From the NCBI RefSeq assembly GCF_900111145.1, contig NZ_FOIR01000003.1:372001-436000 (forward strand): DNA of 64,000 nt. The letters run 5' to 3'. The notes beneath the pieces are model-generated. The model ran no database searches, was not told the DNA's origin, and saw only the letters and a list, made by a program, of their open reading frames with translations. Position numbers and translations under genes: made by a program. This document shows, in pieces, positions 53,624 to 62,957 of this stretch. The DNA comes from Roseivirga pacifica (lineage in GTDB: Bacteria; Bacteroidota; Bacteroidia; Cytophagales; Cyclobacteriaceae). Positions within the stretch are counted from its first letter, which is position 1. Each line of letters starts with the position of its first letter.

Positions 53624-53684
53624 AACTTTTAATTAAACTAAGTCTAAATAAAGATTCGATTTAATATCTTTCCATCACTAAGTC

Positions 53685-54884
53685 ATGAAATCAAAAACTA
53701 GCTGGAAAAAAGTTCGAAAGGTATTTAATGACATCCACTTATGGATGGGCATTGCCGCAGGTTTAATCTTATTTGTAGTTTGTCTTACAGGTACTATTTA
53801 CACCTTTCGCACCGAGATTGAGGAATTTATTGAAAGAGATAAATTCTTTGTAGAAATACCTGAAAACGGTAAAAAATTAAGTTCTGATGAAGTACTGGAA
53901 ATCGCTCAGGCTGAATTTCCTGGACAAAACATTTCATCGCTATCTGTCCCTGCAAATGCTAAGCGTCCTTATACCGTTAGCATTAGAAAAGAAGGCGAGA
54001 GAAGAGGAACCAACTATTTAATCAACCCTTATACTGGTGACGTTTTAGGAGACACTTCTACCTCTAGCTCAGAGTTTTTCATGGTTATGTTTAGGCTACA
54101 CCGATGGCTAATGCTCGACACCAGCATTGGTAGACCTATAGTTGGTTGGGCCACTATCATATTTGTTCTGCTTACCATTACTGGAATGGTTATATGGTTC
54201 CCGCAAAAGGTAAAGGCATGGAGAAACGGCCTTAAAATTAAGTGGAGTGCCAATTGGAAACGTATTAATCACGACCTGCACAACGCGCTAGGTTTCTACT
54301 CTTGCATCTTCTTATTAGTGATGGGCCTAACCGGATTGCAATGGTCTTTCGACTGGTACCGTACCGGCCTTTACAATGTATTGGGCGTTGATCGTTCAAG
54401 AAGAGCTCCGCAAGAAGAGCAAAAACCTGAAGTATCGTACGAAGGTCAGCAAGCACTAAGTCTAGACGCAACACTGGCTAAAGCTACTGAGGTATTGGAT
54501 TATGACGGAAACTACCGCATCACCATACCAGCAGCAGATGCATCGTCTATTGCTATTAACAAGGCTAAAGTAGGCTTCTTCGCCCCTTCTGGCACAGATA
54601 ATATTACGATTAACCGCTATACTGGTGCTGTTGAAGAAAAGGCCATTTTCTCAGAAAAGCCTTTCAATGAAAGAGTAGGCAGTTCCATCAAGGCCCTACA
54701 CATGGGCTATGTATTCGGTACTTTCTCTAAAATCTTATATTTTATTACCTGCTTAATTGCAACGAGCTTACCAGTTACAGGCACCATAATTTGGGTGAAC
54801 AAACTGAAGAAAAAAGCAGCACGCAAAAAAGGTAAACTAAAGGGACGCTACGTGGAGCAGCCTTCTGCGTTAAAGACCGCATAA
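53685..54884 (+). CDS. PepSY-associated membrane protein (PiuB type)
   Basis: 399 residues with four membrane helices (about 18-40, 155-178, 205-225 and 345-370). PepSY-type extracytoplasmic segments carry TNYLINPYTGDVLGD and NITINRYTGAVEEK. Conserved His residues occur in DIHLWMG, RLHRWLML, NHDLHNALGFY and LHMGYVFG. Proteins of this family are commonly linked to siderophore or haem uptake and may reduce or handle ferric ligands at the inner membrane. It is monocistronic, under the double-palindrome promoter, with its own terminator. Confidence 0.85.
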   Translation: MKSKTSWKKVRKVFNDIHLWMGIAAGLILFVVCLTGTIYTFRTEIEEFIERDKFFVEIPENGKKLSSDEVLEIAQAEFPGQNISSLSVPANAKRPYTVSIRKEGERRGTNYLINPYTGDVLGDTSTSSSEFFMVMFRLHRWLMLDTSIGRPIVGWATIIFVLLTITGMVIWFPQKVKAWRNGLKIKWSANWKRINHDLHNALGFYSCIFLLVMGLTGLQWSFDWYRTGLYNVLGVDRSRRAPQEEQKPEVSYEGQQALSLDATLAKATEVLDYDGNYRITIPAADASSIAINKAKVGFFAPSGTDNITINRYTGAVEEKAIFSEKPFNERVGSSIKALHMGYVFGTFSKILYFITCLIATSLPVTGTIIWVNKLKKKAARKKGKLKGRYVEQPSALKTA

Positions 54885-54909
54885 AAATTTTCAATCTAAC
54901 GTAATGTTA

Positions 54910-54939
54910 AAGCAGCTCAAGTGTTCTTGGCTGCTTTTT
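54910..54939 (+). terminator. Terminator of the PepSY gene
   Basis: Stem AAGCAGC (54910-54916) / GCTGCTT (54930-54936), extended inside by CAAG / CTTG, and followed by a T-tract. Confidence 0.88.
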
Positions 54940-54988
54940 CTTTTTATTGGCCTTGGACGAAATAAAAACAAGCGCTTAATTGATGTTT

Positions 54989-55966
54989 ATGAAAGCACTG
55001 CTTTGCCATGAATTCGGAAGTACACAAAACCTTTTAATAGGAGAAATAGAGAAGCCCCTACCCAAGCCCAATCAGATGCTGATAAAAGTTAAGGCATGTG
55101 GTATCAACTTTCCTGATGCTCTCATTATTCAGAATAAATACCAGTTTAAACCCGAACTCCCTTTTGCTCCTGGGGGAGAAATTTCAGGTACTGTGGAAGT
55201 AGTAGGTTCAGAAGTTACACATGTAAAAGTAGGCGATCAGGTGTTTGCTCAAATTGGCTGGGGCGGTCTAGCAGAATACGCCTTGGCCGACAGCCATAAA
55301 TGCTACAGAATTTCCAAATCGGTTGATCCTGTTACAGCTGCCACCACCATGTACACCAGCGCCACCGCATACTATGCACTGAACCAGCGCGGACAGTTAA
55401 AACCGGGTGAGACTTTGTTGGTGTTAGGTGCAGCAGGCGGTATAGGCTCTGCTGCCATACAACTCGGCAAGCTTATGGGCGCAAACGTAATTGCCGCTGC
55501 AAGCACTGACGAAAAGCTTGCACAAAGCAAGGCAAACGGAGCTGACGAAACGATTAATTACACCACGGAAGACTTAAAAGAAAGATGCAAAGCCCTGACC
55601 AACGGGAAAGGGGTTGATGTAATATTGGACCCCGTTGGCGACAAATATGCAGAACCATCCGTACGTGCCCTAGCTTGGGGCGGCAGGTATTTAGTTGTTG
55701 GTTTCACTGGTGGAGCCCCTTCCAAAATCCCTATGAATCTACCATTGCTCAAAGGCGCCTCAATTGTTGGCGTTTTTTGGAGTGCTTTTGCTCAAAAGCA
55801 GCCAACCGAAAACGCTCAAAACTTTGCGCAGCTTATCAAATGGGTTGAAAATGGGCAGTTAAAACAACCCATTCATAAAAGCTACACCTTAGCGCAAGGC
55901 AAACAAGCCATACAAGACCTGGTAGAAAGAAAGGTGATCGGTAAAAATGTGGTTTTGATTGATTAA
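54989..55966 (+). CDS. NADPH:quinone oxidoreductase-type medium-chain dehydrogenase
   Basis: 325 residues starting MKALLCHEFGS. MDR fold: GroES-like N-terminus with VKACGINFPDALI and FAPGGEISGTV, and the cofactor-binding LGAAGGIGSAAIQLGK. No catalytic zinc Cys/His set or structural-zinc Cys loop is seen, which points to the quinone oxidoreductase branch. ATG at 54989 is the family start; the frame extends to TTG at 54980. Substrate unknown. The 3' end overlaps the convergent ROK gene by 4 bp. Confidence 0.88.
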   Translation: MKALLCHEFGSTQNLLIGEIEKPLPKPNQMLIKVKACGINFPDALIIQNKYQFKPELPFAPGGEISGTVEVVGSEVTHVKVGDQVFAQIGWGGLAEYALADSHKCYRISKSVDPVTAATTMYTSATAYYALNQRGQLKPGETLLVLGAAGGIGSAAIQLGKLMGANVIAAASTDEKLAQSKANGADETINYTTEDLKERCKALTNGKGVDVILDPVGDKYAEPSVRALAWGGRYLVVGFTGGAPSKIPMNLPLLKGASIVGVFWSAFAQKQPTENAQNFAQLIKWVENGQLKQPIHKSYTLAQGKQAIQDLVERKVIGKNVVLID

Positions 55967-56943
55967 ACCGATATCAGCAACTCTTTATCGCTATGCCAAA
56001 CCAAGGCCGCTGCACCCAAAATTGAGGCAGAAGCACCCTCTAACTCAGATGCCAAAAGCTGCACTTTTTGATTAAATACTGGGTGCACATTTCGCTCCAT
56101 ATGCTCTTTGGTCGGCTCAAAAATAAACATACCAGCTTGTGACAAGCCACCCAATAAAAATATGGCCTCTGGGTTTGTGTGATGAATCGTTTCGGCCAAT
56201 TTACTCCCCAAGATCTGGCCTGTGTAACGAAAAGCCTCAAGTGCCACCACATCCCCTGCCTTGGCACTCTCTGTAATCATATGGGTAGAAAGATTATCGA
56301 AACTAATGGTTCTCAATTCACTATCATCAAAATGATCAGCTAGGAGCTTAAAGATGGTACGTTTTATTCCTGTAGCAGAAACATAGGTCTCCAAACAGCC
56401 CCTTCTTCCGCAGCGGCAGTAGCGGCCATTCTCATGTTCGAATGTAACGTGCCCCAGTTCGCCTGCGAATCCATCATGCCCCTCCACCAACTTTCCGTTG
56501 GAAAAAATAGCACTGCCAAGCCCAGTACCCAAGGTCACCATCACAAAGTCTTTCATGTCTTTGGCACCGCCAAAAATCAGCTCACCAATAGCTGCGGCAT
56601 TCGCATCGTTTGTTAAGGTAACATCTACGCCCATGCAGGCTTTCATTTCGCTCACAAGTGGCAATACACCCTTCCAAGGTAGGTTAGATGCATGCTCGAT
56701 AGTGCCGCGTTGTCTTACCCCATGTGGTGCTCCAATACCCACACCAATCACCTCCATGTACTGATTACCAGTCTCCAGTTCGTTCTGAATGTTCCTGGTC
56801 AGCACTTTTACATAGGTCTCAAAGTCGCCAAATTTCGCAGTTGAAAGTCGGCCCTGAAAGTGAATTTGCCCGAACTCATCTACTGCACCATATTTGGTGG
56901 AAGTACCTCCAATATCTATTCCTATGGCTACTTTTCGTTTCAT
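55963..56943 (-). CDS. ROK-family sugar kinase
   Basis: 326 residues with the N-terminal phosphate motif GIDIGGTSTKYGAV and the ROK zinc motif C-R-C-G-R-R-G-C-L-E-T-Y. The catalytic Asp is in LTNDANAAAIGE and a C-terminal adenosine block IFLLGGLSQAG is present. No HTH domain, so it is an enzyme and not a ROK repressor. In this cluster it most likely phosphorylates GlcNAc or glucosamine entering through the adjacent symporter. Its start overlaps the symporter stop by 4 bp (coupled). Confidence 0.88.
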   Translation of the reverse strand: MKRKVAIGIDIGGTSTKYGAVDEFGQIHFQGRLSTAKFGDFETYVKVLTRNIQNELETGNQYMEVIGVGIGAPHGVRQRGTIEHASNLPWKGVLPLVSEMKACMGVDVTLTNDANAAAIGELIFGGAKDMKDFVMVTLGTGLGSAIFSNGKLVEGHDGFAGELGHVTFEHENGRYCRCGRRGCLETYVSATGIKRTIFKLLADHFDDSELRTISFDNLSTHMITESAKAGDVVALEAFRYTGQILGSKLAETIHHTNPEAIFLLGGLSQAGMFIFEPTKEHMERNVHPVFNQKVQLLASELEGASASILGAAALVWHSDKELLISV

Positions 56944-58736
56944 GCTTTTGTGATTTTAAGTTTTTTCCAAACCTTGAGTAAGGCGTATGTGCTTATTCCT
57001 GCCAAAAGGAATAATAGTATTGCTGCGGTGGTTCGGCCATATAGCAAACTACCCAAGCCAAACAGCGCTGCGTAAACACCTACACAGCCTATAACCATTG
57101 CCAAAATCTCATTAGCTAAATTCTCTTTGGAGTTACTGGCGTCAATCCTCACTCCTTTTGCCTCTTCTTGCTTAATGAAAGTCTTCCAACCAATGGAAGC
57201 AGGCTTGATCTTCTCGTAGAAATTCTTGAGTACCTTACTATCAGTTGGTCGGGTTAAAAAAGTAACCAATAACCATACGGCTGTGGTTACCGCCACGCTT
57301 AGCACCAGCCTGTAAGCATCTTCAATAGGTTCGAAACCCAACCTAGCATGTAGCACTTCAAAATAAATGGCTACCAAAAGCGAAATCACCATTCCGGCTA
57401 TCTCGGTAAAAGCATTGATTCGCCACCAGAACCAGCGCAGAATAAAAATCAATCCGGTACCAGCACCAATTGAAAGCAAAATATTAAAGGCTTGCACCGC
57501 ACTATCAAGGAACAAAGCCAAGCAAGCTGAAAGCAGCATTAGTACAACAGTACTCACTCGCCCAACCATTACCTGCTCCTTTTCGCTAGCCTCTGGCTTT
57601 ACAAATCGCTTGTAAAAGTCGTTCACTATATAACTTGAACCCCAGTTGAGGTGCGTTGAAAGTGTTGACATAAAGGCGGCAATCAAAGAGGCAATTACTA
57701 TACCCAATAAGCCGGTCGGCAAATATCTAAGCATGGCTGGATAGGCCATATCATCATTCACCAATTTCGGATCCACATGAGGGAATGCCTGCTTTATACT
57801 TTCCAAATCAGGAAAAACAAGGATAGAAGCCAGTGCAATTAAAATCCATGGCCAAGGCCTCAAAGCGTAGTGTGCCACATTAAATAGTAAGGTTGCTCCC
57901 AACGCATTCTTTTCGTCTTTAGCAGAAAGCATACGCTGTGCAATGTAGCCTCCACCTCCCGGTTCAGAACCAGGATACCAAACACTCCACCACTGAACCG
58001 CAATCGGTATAATGAACACCATAATGAGCGCTTCAGTATTGGTGAAGTCTGGTAAAAAATCGAGCTTTGGTACTATAGCCTCGTTGGTCACAAGGCTTGA
58101 AAGCCCTCCAACCTCCGGCAAATTCACAATAACAGAACACGCCCAAACCGACCCCACCATGGCAATAAAAAACTGGAAGAAATCGGTGATAAGCACACCT
58201 TTTAGCCCTCCTAAAGAGCTATAAATAACAGTCACAATAGATGCCGCCAAAAGTGTTTCTATGGCGGTAAGGCCTAGTAAAACAGAACCTAGTTTGATCG
58301 CGGCCAACGATACTGTAGCCATGATCATTACGTTGAAAAACACCCCTAAGTAAATCGCCCTAAAACCTCTTAAAAAAGCCGCAGCTTTTCCGCTATATCG
58401 TAGTTCATAAAACTCCAAGTCGGTCATTACCTCGGATCTTCTCCAAAGGCGTGAGTAAACAAAAACCGTGAGCATACCGGTAAGCAAAAACACCCACCAG
58501 CCCCAGTTACCCGAAACACCGTCTTTACGGACAATATCGGTAACAAGGTTTGGGGTATCTGCCGAAAAAGTGGTGGCTACCATGGAAACTCCAAGTAGCC
58601 ACCAGGGCATATTTCTTCCTGAAAGAAAGAAATCGGCTGAGCTAGCCCCTGCCTTCTTGGCGATTATAACGCCAATCAGCAGAGACACCACAAAAAATAA
58701 AACGATTACTGCCCAATCAATTACTGCTAACTCCAT
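56940..58736 (-). CDS. Sodium:solute symporter family transporter
   Basis: 598 residues with about 14 membrane segments and the SSS blocks FFLSGRNMPWWLLGVSMVATTFSADTP and SSLGGLKGVLITDFFQFF. It uses the sodium gradient to bring solutes across the inner membrane. In this cluster it is the only candidate importer for the sugar released by the GH20 enzyme. The large cytoplasmic/periplasmic C-terminal part after 470 is longer than in the shortest SSS proteins. It lies 6 bp after the GH20 gene and is coupled to the ROK kinase. Confidence 0.92.
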   Translation of the reverse strand: MELAVIDWAVIVLFFVVSLLIGVIIAKKAGASSADFFLSGRNMPWWLLGVSMVATTFSADTPNLVTDIVRKDGVSGNWGWWVFLLTGMLTVFVYSRLWRRSEVMTDLEFYELRYSGKAAAFLRGFRAIYLGVFFNVMIMATVSLAAIKLGSVLLGLTAIETLLAASIVTVIYSSLGGLKGVLITDFFQFFIAMVGSVWACSVIVNLPEVGGLSSLVTNEAIVPKLDFLPDFTNTEALIMVFIIPIAVQWWSVWYPGSEPGGGGYIAQRMLSAKDEKNALGATLLFNVAHYALRPWPWILIALASILVFPDLESIKQAFPHVDPKLVNDDMAYPAMLRYLPTGLLGIVIASLIAAFMSTLSTHLNWGSSYIVNDFYKRFVKPEASEKEQVMVGRVSTVVLMLLSACLALFLDSAVQAFNILLSIGAGTGLIFILRWFWWRINAFTEIAGMVISLLVAIYFEVLHARLGFEPIEDAYRLVLSVAVTTAVWLLVTFLTRPTDSKVLKNFYEKIKPASIGWKTFIKQEEAKGVRIDASNSKENLANEILAMVIGCVGVYAALFGLGSLLYGRTTAAILLFLLAGISTYALLKVWKKLKITKA

Positions 58737-58742
58737 GGACTA

Positions 58743-60806
58743 TTAATTATTTACGGTCAATCTATCGACCAATTTTTCAATATCTTCCACTGGTCTCAGT
58801 TCGGTTCTACCAACTTGTTCACCAGCCATTTCAAGTGTATTCTTGGCACTTTCTAGCCACTTTGCTGTAGGCTGAGTACCCGATTTGTAATAAGCAATTG
58901 CCTCATGCGCTACCGCAGCGGCTTTGTTCAGCTTAACCGATAGCTCGTAAGCGGGCTGCGCCAAAGGTGCTCCTTTAACAATCTCTGCCAACGCAGCATG
59001 ATTGCTCGCCCAAAGTTCTAGTGACGTCTCTAAGCTTGCCAAAGCATCTTCCGACCGGTTTTGCATGAATTGTTCCATGGCAAAACGGAAAGTCGTTGAA
59101 CTTTCAGCATCCGCAATACAAGCATCTGCCCAAAGGGTAAATGGACTATGCGACTTATACATGGTACCACCTGGGTTTCTGGTATAGCCCTGCAGTGGAC
59201 CTGTTAAATCACTAATTATCTTAAGCGCCTCTGAGTCTTGACCGTTAGCCAGTTTTCTCAAAATCATGTTTCGGCTGGTAATGTGCTGCAAACCGAGCTC
59301 TTCCAATTGAAGGCTAATGATTTCTAGCCTTCTGTATAAATCCTTTAAATCGCCAACTGATTGTGGCGACCATAAACGCTCTGCAATTGCCGCAGTACGT
59401 GGCCAAACACGGCTATCTACCGTAGTAGGCACCACCAATTCGGCCCACATAGTTGCCTCACCACCCAATATATTGGCGGCTTGTTCATCTGTTAATTTGT
59501 GGTCTGCAGGCAGTGGATCCACATAGTAATGATCCTCCACAGAATGCATTAAATCGATGTAATAACCATTTGAAAGGAAGGTTTGATAGCCTTGCTCTGC
59601 TGAGCTAAGCAAGGCTTCAATACCCCTCCATGATTGTATGACGGCAGTTTTGGGTAATCCTTCTTGTAAGATTTCATCCCAGCCTACCATTTTCTTGTTT
59701 AGCGCTGTGAGCGTTTTCAGCAAGCGCTTATTAAAGTGATTCTGTAACTCGTGATTATCCTTGTAACCATGTTTTTCTTTGAAGGCCTGAATCTCAGGGT
59801 TCGCGTCCCAATCTTTACCTTCGTTCTCATCTCCACCAATATGAAAGTACTCATCAGGAAAAATGGCAGCCATTTCGGTGAATACAGCCTCTAAAACTTC
59901 ATATACCTTTTCATTAGTAGGGTCTAAAGTAGGATCGAAAATGCCAGCATTTCTTTCCATACTGTAGCTTTCAACACCTGGTCGGCTACCCAGTTCAGGC
60001 ATGGCCGTTAACCATGAGGTAGCATGCCCAGGCACATCGAATTCAGGCACAACCCTAATCCCTCTATCTGCTGCGTAAGACACAATGGTCTTTAGCTCCT
60101 CTTGGGTGAAATACTGACCATCAGAGCCCTTTTGATACAACTGTGGATATGACTTTACTTCTACTCTAAAACCCTGATCATCGGTTAGGTGCAAGTGAAG
60201 CACATTCATTTTTACCGCTGCCAGGCCATCGATATTTCTTTTTATCACCTCAATTGGCTGGAAATGACGGGAAACGTCCATCATAAGTCCACGCCAAGGA
60301 AAGCGTGGCTCATCAGTTACCTTTCCGGCAGCGATTACAGGGGTAGCACCATCAAAAGCCAATAGTTGCAACACGGTCTCGAGGCCATGCATGGCTCCGA
60401 GCTCCGTAGTTGCATGGAGGAATATACGGTCTCTTTTTACTTCTAATTCGTAGCTTTCATCTTCTCCTACAACCAGTTCACCAGGTCTTTCGACTTCAAT
60501 TACAAAATTGCCATTTGCACCATTGTTCTGTTCGGTTACATAACCTGATTTCAGGAAGACACCAGTTCTTCCGCTCAATCTTCTCAAGAACCTAGTGCTT
60601 GCTCCATAGAGCCTTTCGTTAGGATCGCCCTGAATGGAAATTTTGAAATCCTCATTCACTTCGAAAAGCCCCTCTGCAACGCTAACTTGCTGAGGAACAG
60701 GAATAACATCCTGGTATTTCTCAGATTGAAAGCCTTTCAAAAGGAAACAGTTCACCAGTAGAAGTAGCGTAAGGGCTACCTTAATATCGCGTTTCAATAT
60801 GGTCAT
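58743..60806 (-). CDS. Beta-N-acetylhexosaminidase, glycoside hydrolase family 20
   Basis: 687 residues: signal peptide (about 1-26), GH20b N-domain (about 30-160), and a catalytic barrel from about 168 (RFPWRGLMMDVSRHF, VLHLHLTDDQGFRVE). The D326-E327 pair in HIGGDENEG is the family's substrate-assisted catalytic pair. A helical C-terminal extension (about 505-687) of unknown role follows. It removes terminal beta-GlcNAc or GalNAc from chitooligosaccharides or glycoproteins in the periplasm. It lies between nagB-PIG-L (9 bp) and the symporter (6 bp). Confidence 0.95.
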   Translation of the reverse strand: MTILKRDIKVALTLLLLVNCFLLKGFQSEKYQDVIPVPQQVSVAEGLFEVNEDFKISIQGDPNERLYGASTRFLRRLSGRTGVFLKSGYVTEQNNGANGNFVIEVERPGELVVGEDESYELEVKRDRIFLHATTELGAMHGLETVLQLLAFDGATPVIAAGKVTDEPRFPWRGLMMDVSRHFQPIEVIKRNIDGLAAVKMNVLHLHLTDDQGFRVEVKSYPQLYQKGSDGQYFTQEELKTIVSYAADRGIRVVPEFDVPGHATSWLTAMPELGSRPGVESYSMERNAGIFDPTLDPTNEKVYEVLEAVFTEMAAIFPDEYFHIGGDENEGKDWDANPEIQAFKEKHGYKDNHELQNHFNKRLLKTLTALNKKMVGWDEILQEGLPKTAVIQSWRGIEALLSSAEQGYQTFLSNGYYIDLMHSVEDHYYVDPLPADHKLTDEQAANILGGEATMWAELVVPTTVDSRVWPRTAAIAERLWSPQSVGDLKDLYRRLEIISLQLEELGLQHITSRNMILRKLANGQDSEALKIISDLTGPLQGYTRNPGGTMYKSHSPFTLWADACIADAESSTTFRFAMEQFMQNRSEDALASLETSLELWASNHAALAEIVKGAPLAQPAYELSVKLNKAAAVAHEAIAYYKSGTQPTAKWLESAKNTLEMAGEQVGRTELRPVEDIEKLVDRLTVNN

Positions 60807-60815
60807 AGATGAATT

Positions 60816-62771
60816 TTAAAAGTGGAAGCGCTTGAAAGCCTCCATTGCTTCGTATTCTGCTAATCCAAGCTCGTTGTATTTAATAGCCGTTGCCTTGTTG
60901 CGGTCTTCGGCTCTTTCCCAGAACTCTCTGCTATCGTTCCCCTGGAACATCACTCCGTCTTTCTGCGACTGATGTCTAAAGATGGCTTCGCGTTTTCTCA
61001 ACACCTCGTCTGGGCTAAGTGGAACGGCCATTTCAATTTCGTCAATTGGATACTCGTGCCATGCACCACGGTATAACCACAGCCAGCTATCTTTTACCGA
61101 CTCCTTACCTTTTAAGCCTTGAAGCGCTTTCAATATGGCATCGAAGCAAACTTTATGAGTGCCATGTGGATCTGCCAAATCGCCTGCGGCATAAATCTGG
61201 TGCGGTTTAATTTCTTCAATTAAGTCCTGAATGATTTTCACATCCTTTTTACCCAGCGGAGATTTTTCGACTGTTCCGGTTTCATAAAAAGGCATATCCA
61301 AGTAGTGCACTTTTTCTTCAGGTAAGCCGTATGAACGGCATGCGCTCATTGCCTCACCCCTTCTGATCAAACCTTTTAAAGTTCTAATTTCTTCCGGTAC
61401 TACCTTAAAATTGCGCTTGCCCTTAAGCAGTTTTATTGCCTTATCGAACAAAGCCGTATCTGCATCTTTACCACCAGACTGCGTGAGCGCCTTGGCAAAC
61501 TCAGCATACATTAAAGCCTCATGATCGCTCACGGCAATATTGCCAGAGGTTTGATAAGCCACATGCACATCGTGCCCTTGCTGAATTAACCTGAGGAAAG
61601 TCCCTCCCATTGAGATCACATCATCATCAGGGTGTGGGCTAAATAGTAGTACGCGTTTTTTAGCTGGCTCAGCTCTTTCAGGTCTTTGAGAATCATCTGC
61701 TTTTGGCTTACCGCCTGGCCAACCGGTAATGGTGTGTTGAAAATGGTTGAACATGCTGATGTTAACATCGTAGGCCGATTTTGCCACCAATAAATCAGAC
61801 ATGTTGTGATCGTTATAGTCACGATCGGTAAGTTTTAGAATTGGCTTTTGAAGTTTTTGACTCAGCCAAACCACCGCTTTTCGAGCCATTTCATCTGTCC
61901 AAACAGTATCGCCAACCAACCACGGTGTTTTGTATCGCGTAAGGTCAGCAGCAGCAAGGTCGTCCATTACAAAAGTAACGTCCTCATGCAGTTGGAGGAA
62001 TGTTGCAGGAATATCTGTTGACATTTCTCCCTCTACCGTTTTGAAAACAATTTCGGCTTTTTTCAAACCCCACGCCATAATCACAATGCGCTTGGCTTTT
62101 AAAATAGTGCCAACCCCCATGGTAATTGCCTTCTTTGGCACTTCGTCAAACTGGTCGAAAGCGAAGGCATTATCTTGCCTTGTAAGGTAATCTAGAGTTA
62201 TTAACCTTGTGGTAGAAGACTCTTTAGAACCTGGTTCGTTAAAACCGATATGCCCCGTTCTACCAATCCCCAACAACTGAAAGTCTAATCCACCAAAAGA
62301 TTCAATTCGCTCTTCGTAGTAAGCACAGTAGTTGCTGATTTTATCGTATGGTATTGTTCCATCAGGAATGTTAATATTCTCTGGGAGAATGTCTACATGA
62401 TCGAACAAATGATGATGCATAAAGTACACATAGCTTTGCACATCTTCTTTGCCTAAACCGTAGTATTCATCTAGGTTAAAGCTGATGACATTTTTAAAGG
62501 AAAGCCCTTCTTCTTTGTGAAGTCTCACCAATTCTTGATACACCTTAATTGGTGATGAACCAGTAGCCAATCCTAGCACGCAGTGCTCATTTCGGTTGGT
62601 TTTGTAACGAATAAGTGAGGCAATTTCTTTGGCCACTGCAACTGCAGCCTCGGCCGATTCTCCAAACACATCGGTGTGGATGTTTTCGAATTTAGTTTCT
62701 TCAAGAGCCGACCATTGTTTCCTGGTCAACCTTTGTGATTTTTCACTTTTAGTAGTCATCAAGGCAATCAT
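60816..62771 (-). CDS. nagB: NagB-type glucosamine-6-phosphate deaminase fused to a PIG-L deacetylase
   Basis: 651 residues, two enzymes in one chain. The NagB domain at about 25-290 keeps D101 in FNLDEYYGL, H174 and E179 (GRTGHIGFNEPGS), but the catalytic Asp that should precede G-H is T172. The PIG-L/LmbE domain at about 370-600 has the zinc motif H380-P-D-D-D and a later DPHGTH block. Family facts: NagB converts GlcN-6-P to fructose-6-P and ammonia; PIG-L enzymes remove N-acetyl groups from GlcNAc conjugates. The fusion could do the work of NagA and NagB together, since no nagA is present here. The start could be ATG 62771 or 62759. Confidence 0.85.
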   Translation of the reverse strand: MIALMTTKSEKSQRLTRKQWSALEETKFENIHTDVFGESAEAAVAVAKEIASLIRYKTNRNEHCVLGLATGSSPIKVYQELVRLHKEEGLSFKNVISFNLDEYYGLGKEDVQSYVYFMHHHLFDHVDILPENINIPDGTIPYDKISNYCAYYEERIESFGGLDFQLLGIGRTGHIGFNEPGSKESSTTRLITLDYLTRQDNAFAFDQFDEVPKKAITMGVGTILKAKRIVIMAWGLKKAEIVFKTVEGEMSTDIPATFLQLHEDVTFVMDDLAAADLTRYKTPWLVGDTVWTDEMARKAVVWLSQKLQKPILKLTDRDYNDHNMSDLLVAKSAYDVNISMFNHFQHTITGWPGGKPKADDSQRPERAEPAKKRVLLFSPHPDDDVISMGGTFLRLIQQGHDVHVAYQTSGNIAVSDHEALMYAEFAKALTQSGGKDADTALFDKAIKLLKGKRNFKVVPEEIRTLKGLIRRGEAMSACRSYGLPEEKVHYLDMPFYETGTVEKSPLGKKDVKIIQDLIEEIKPHQIYAAGDLADPHGTHKVCFDAILKALQGLKGKESVKDSWLWLYRGAWHEYPIDEIEMAVPLSPDEVLRKREAIFRHQSQKDGVMFQGNDSREFWERAEDRNKATAIKYNELGLAEYEAMEAFKRFHF

Positions 62772-62844
62772 TTGTGAAATGTCTAAGTTACTGCTTTAAC
62801 TGATGATAAAGTTATAGTAGCGAGTTACGCTTTGGAAAAAATTT

Positions 62845-62903
62845 AGCTTAAACGCAGGCTTTATCGGCTAAGTGCAGAAAGCTTAAAAAACTGCGTTTAA
62901 GCT
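62845..62903. repeat. 13-bp inverted repeat upstream of the nagB-PIG-L gene
   Basis: Perfect 13-bp arms AGCTTAAACGCAG (62845-62857) and CTGCGTTTAAGCT (62891-62903) with a 33-bp spacer. A partial third arm (GCTTAAA) lies at 62881-62887. It is about 75-130 bp upstream of the start codon and just past the SusD terminator, so it suits an operator or a leader hairpin for the amino-sugar operon. Confidence 0.65.
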
Positions 62904-62904
62904 T

Positions 62905-62936
62905 TAAAAAAGCGCTGATCTTATATGATTCAGCGC
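62905..62936 (-). terminator. Terminator of the SusD-like gene
   Basis: Stem GCGCTGA (62912-62918) / TCAGCGC (62930-62936). On the minus strand it is followed by T6 or more (62905-62911 read in reverse), and T7 on the plus side makes it bidirectional. It separates susD from the nagB-PIG-L gene transcript. Confidence 0.85.
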
Positions 62937-62957
62937 CTTTTTTTGAACTAAGTAATA

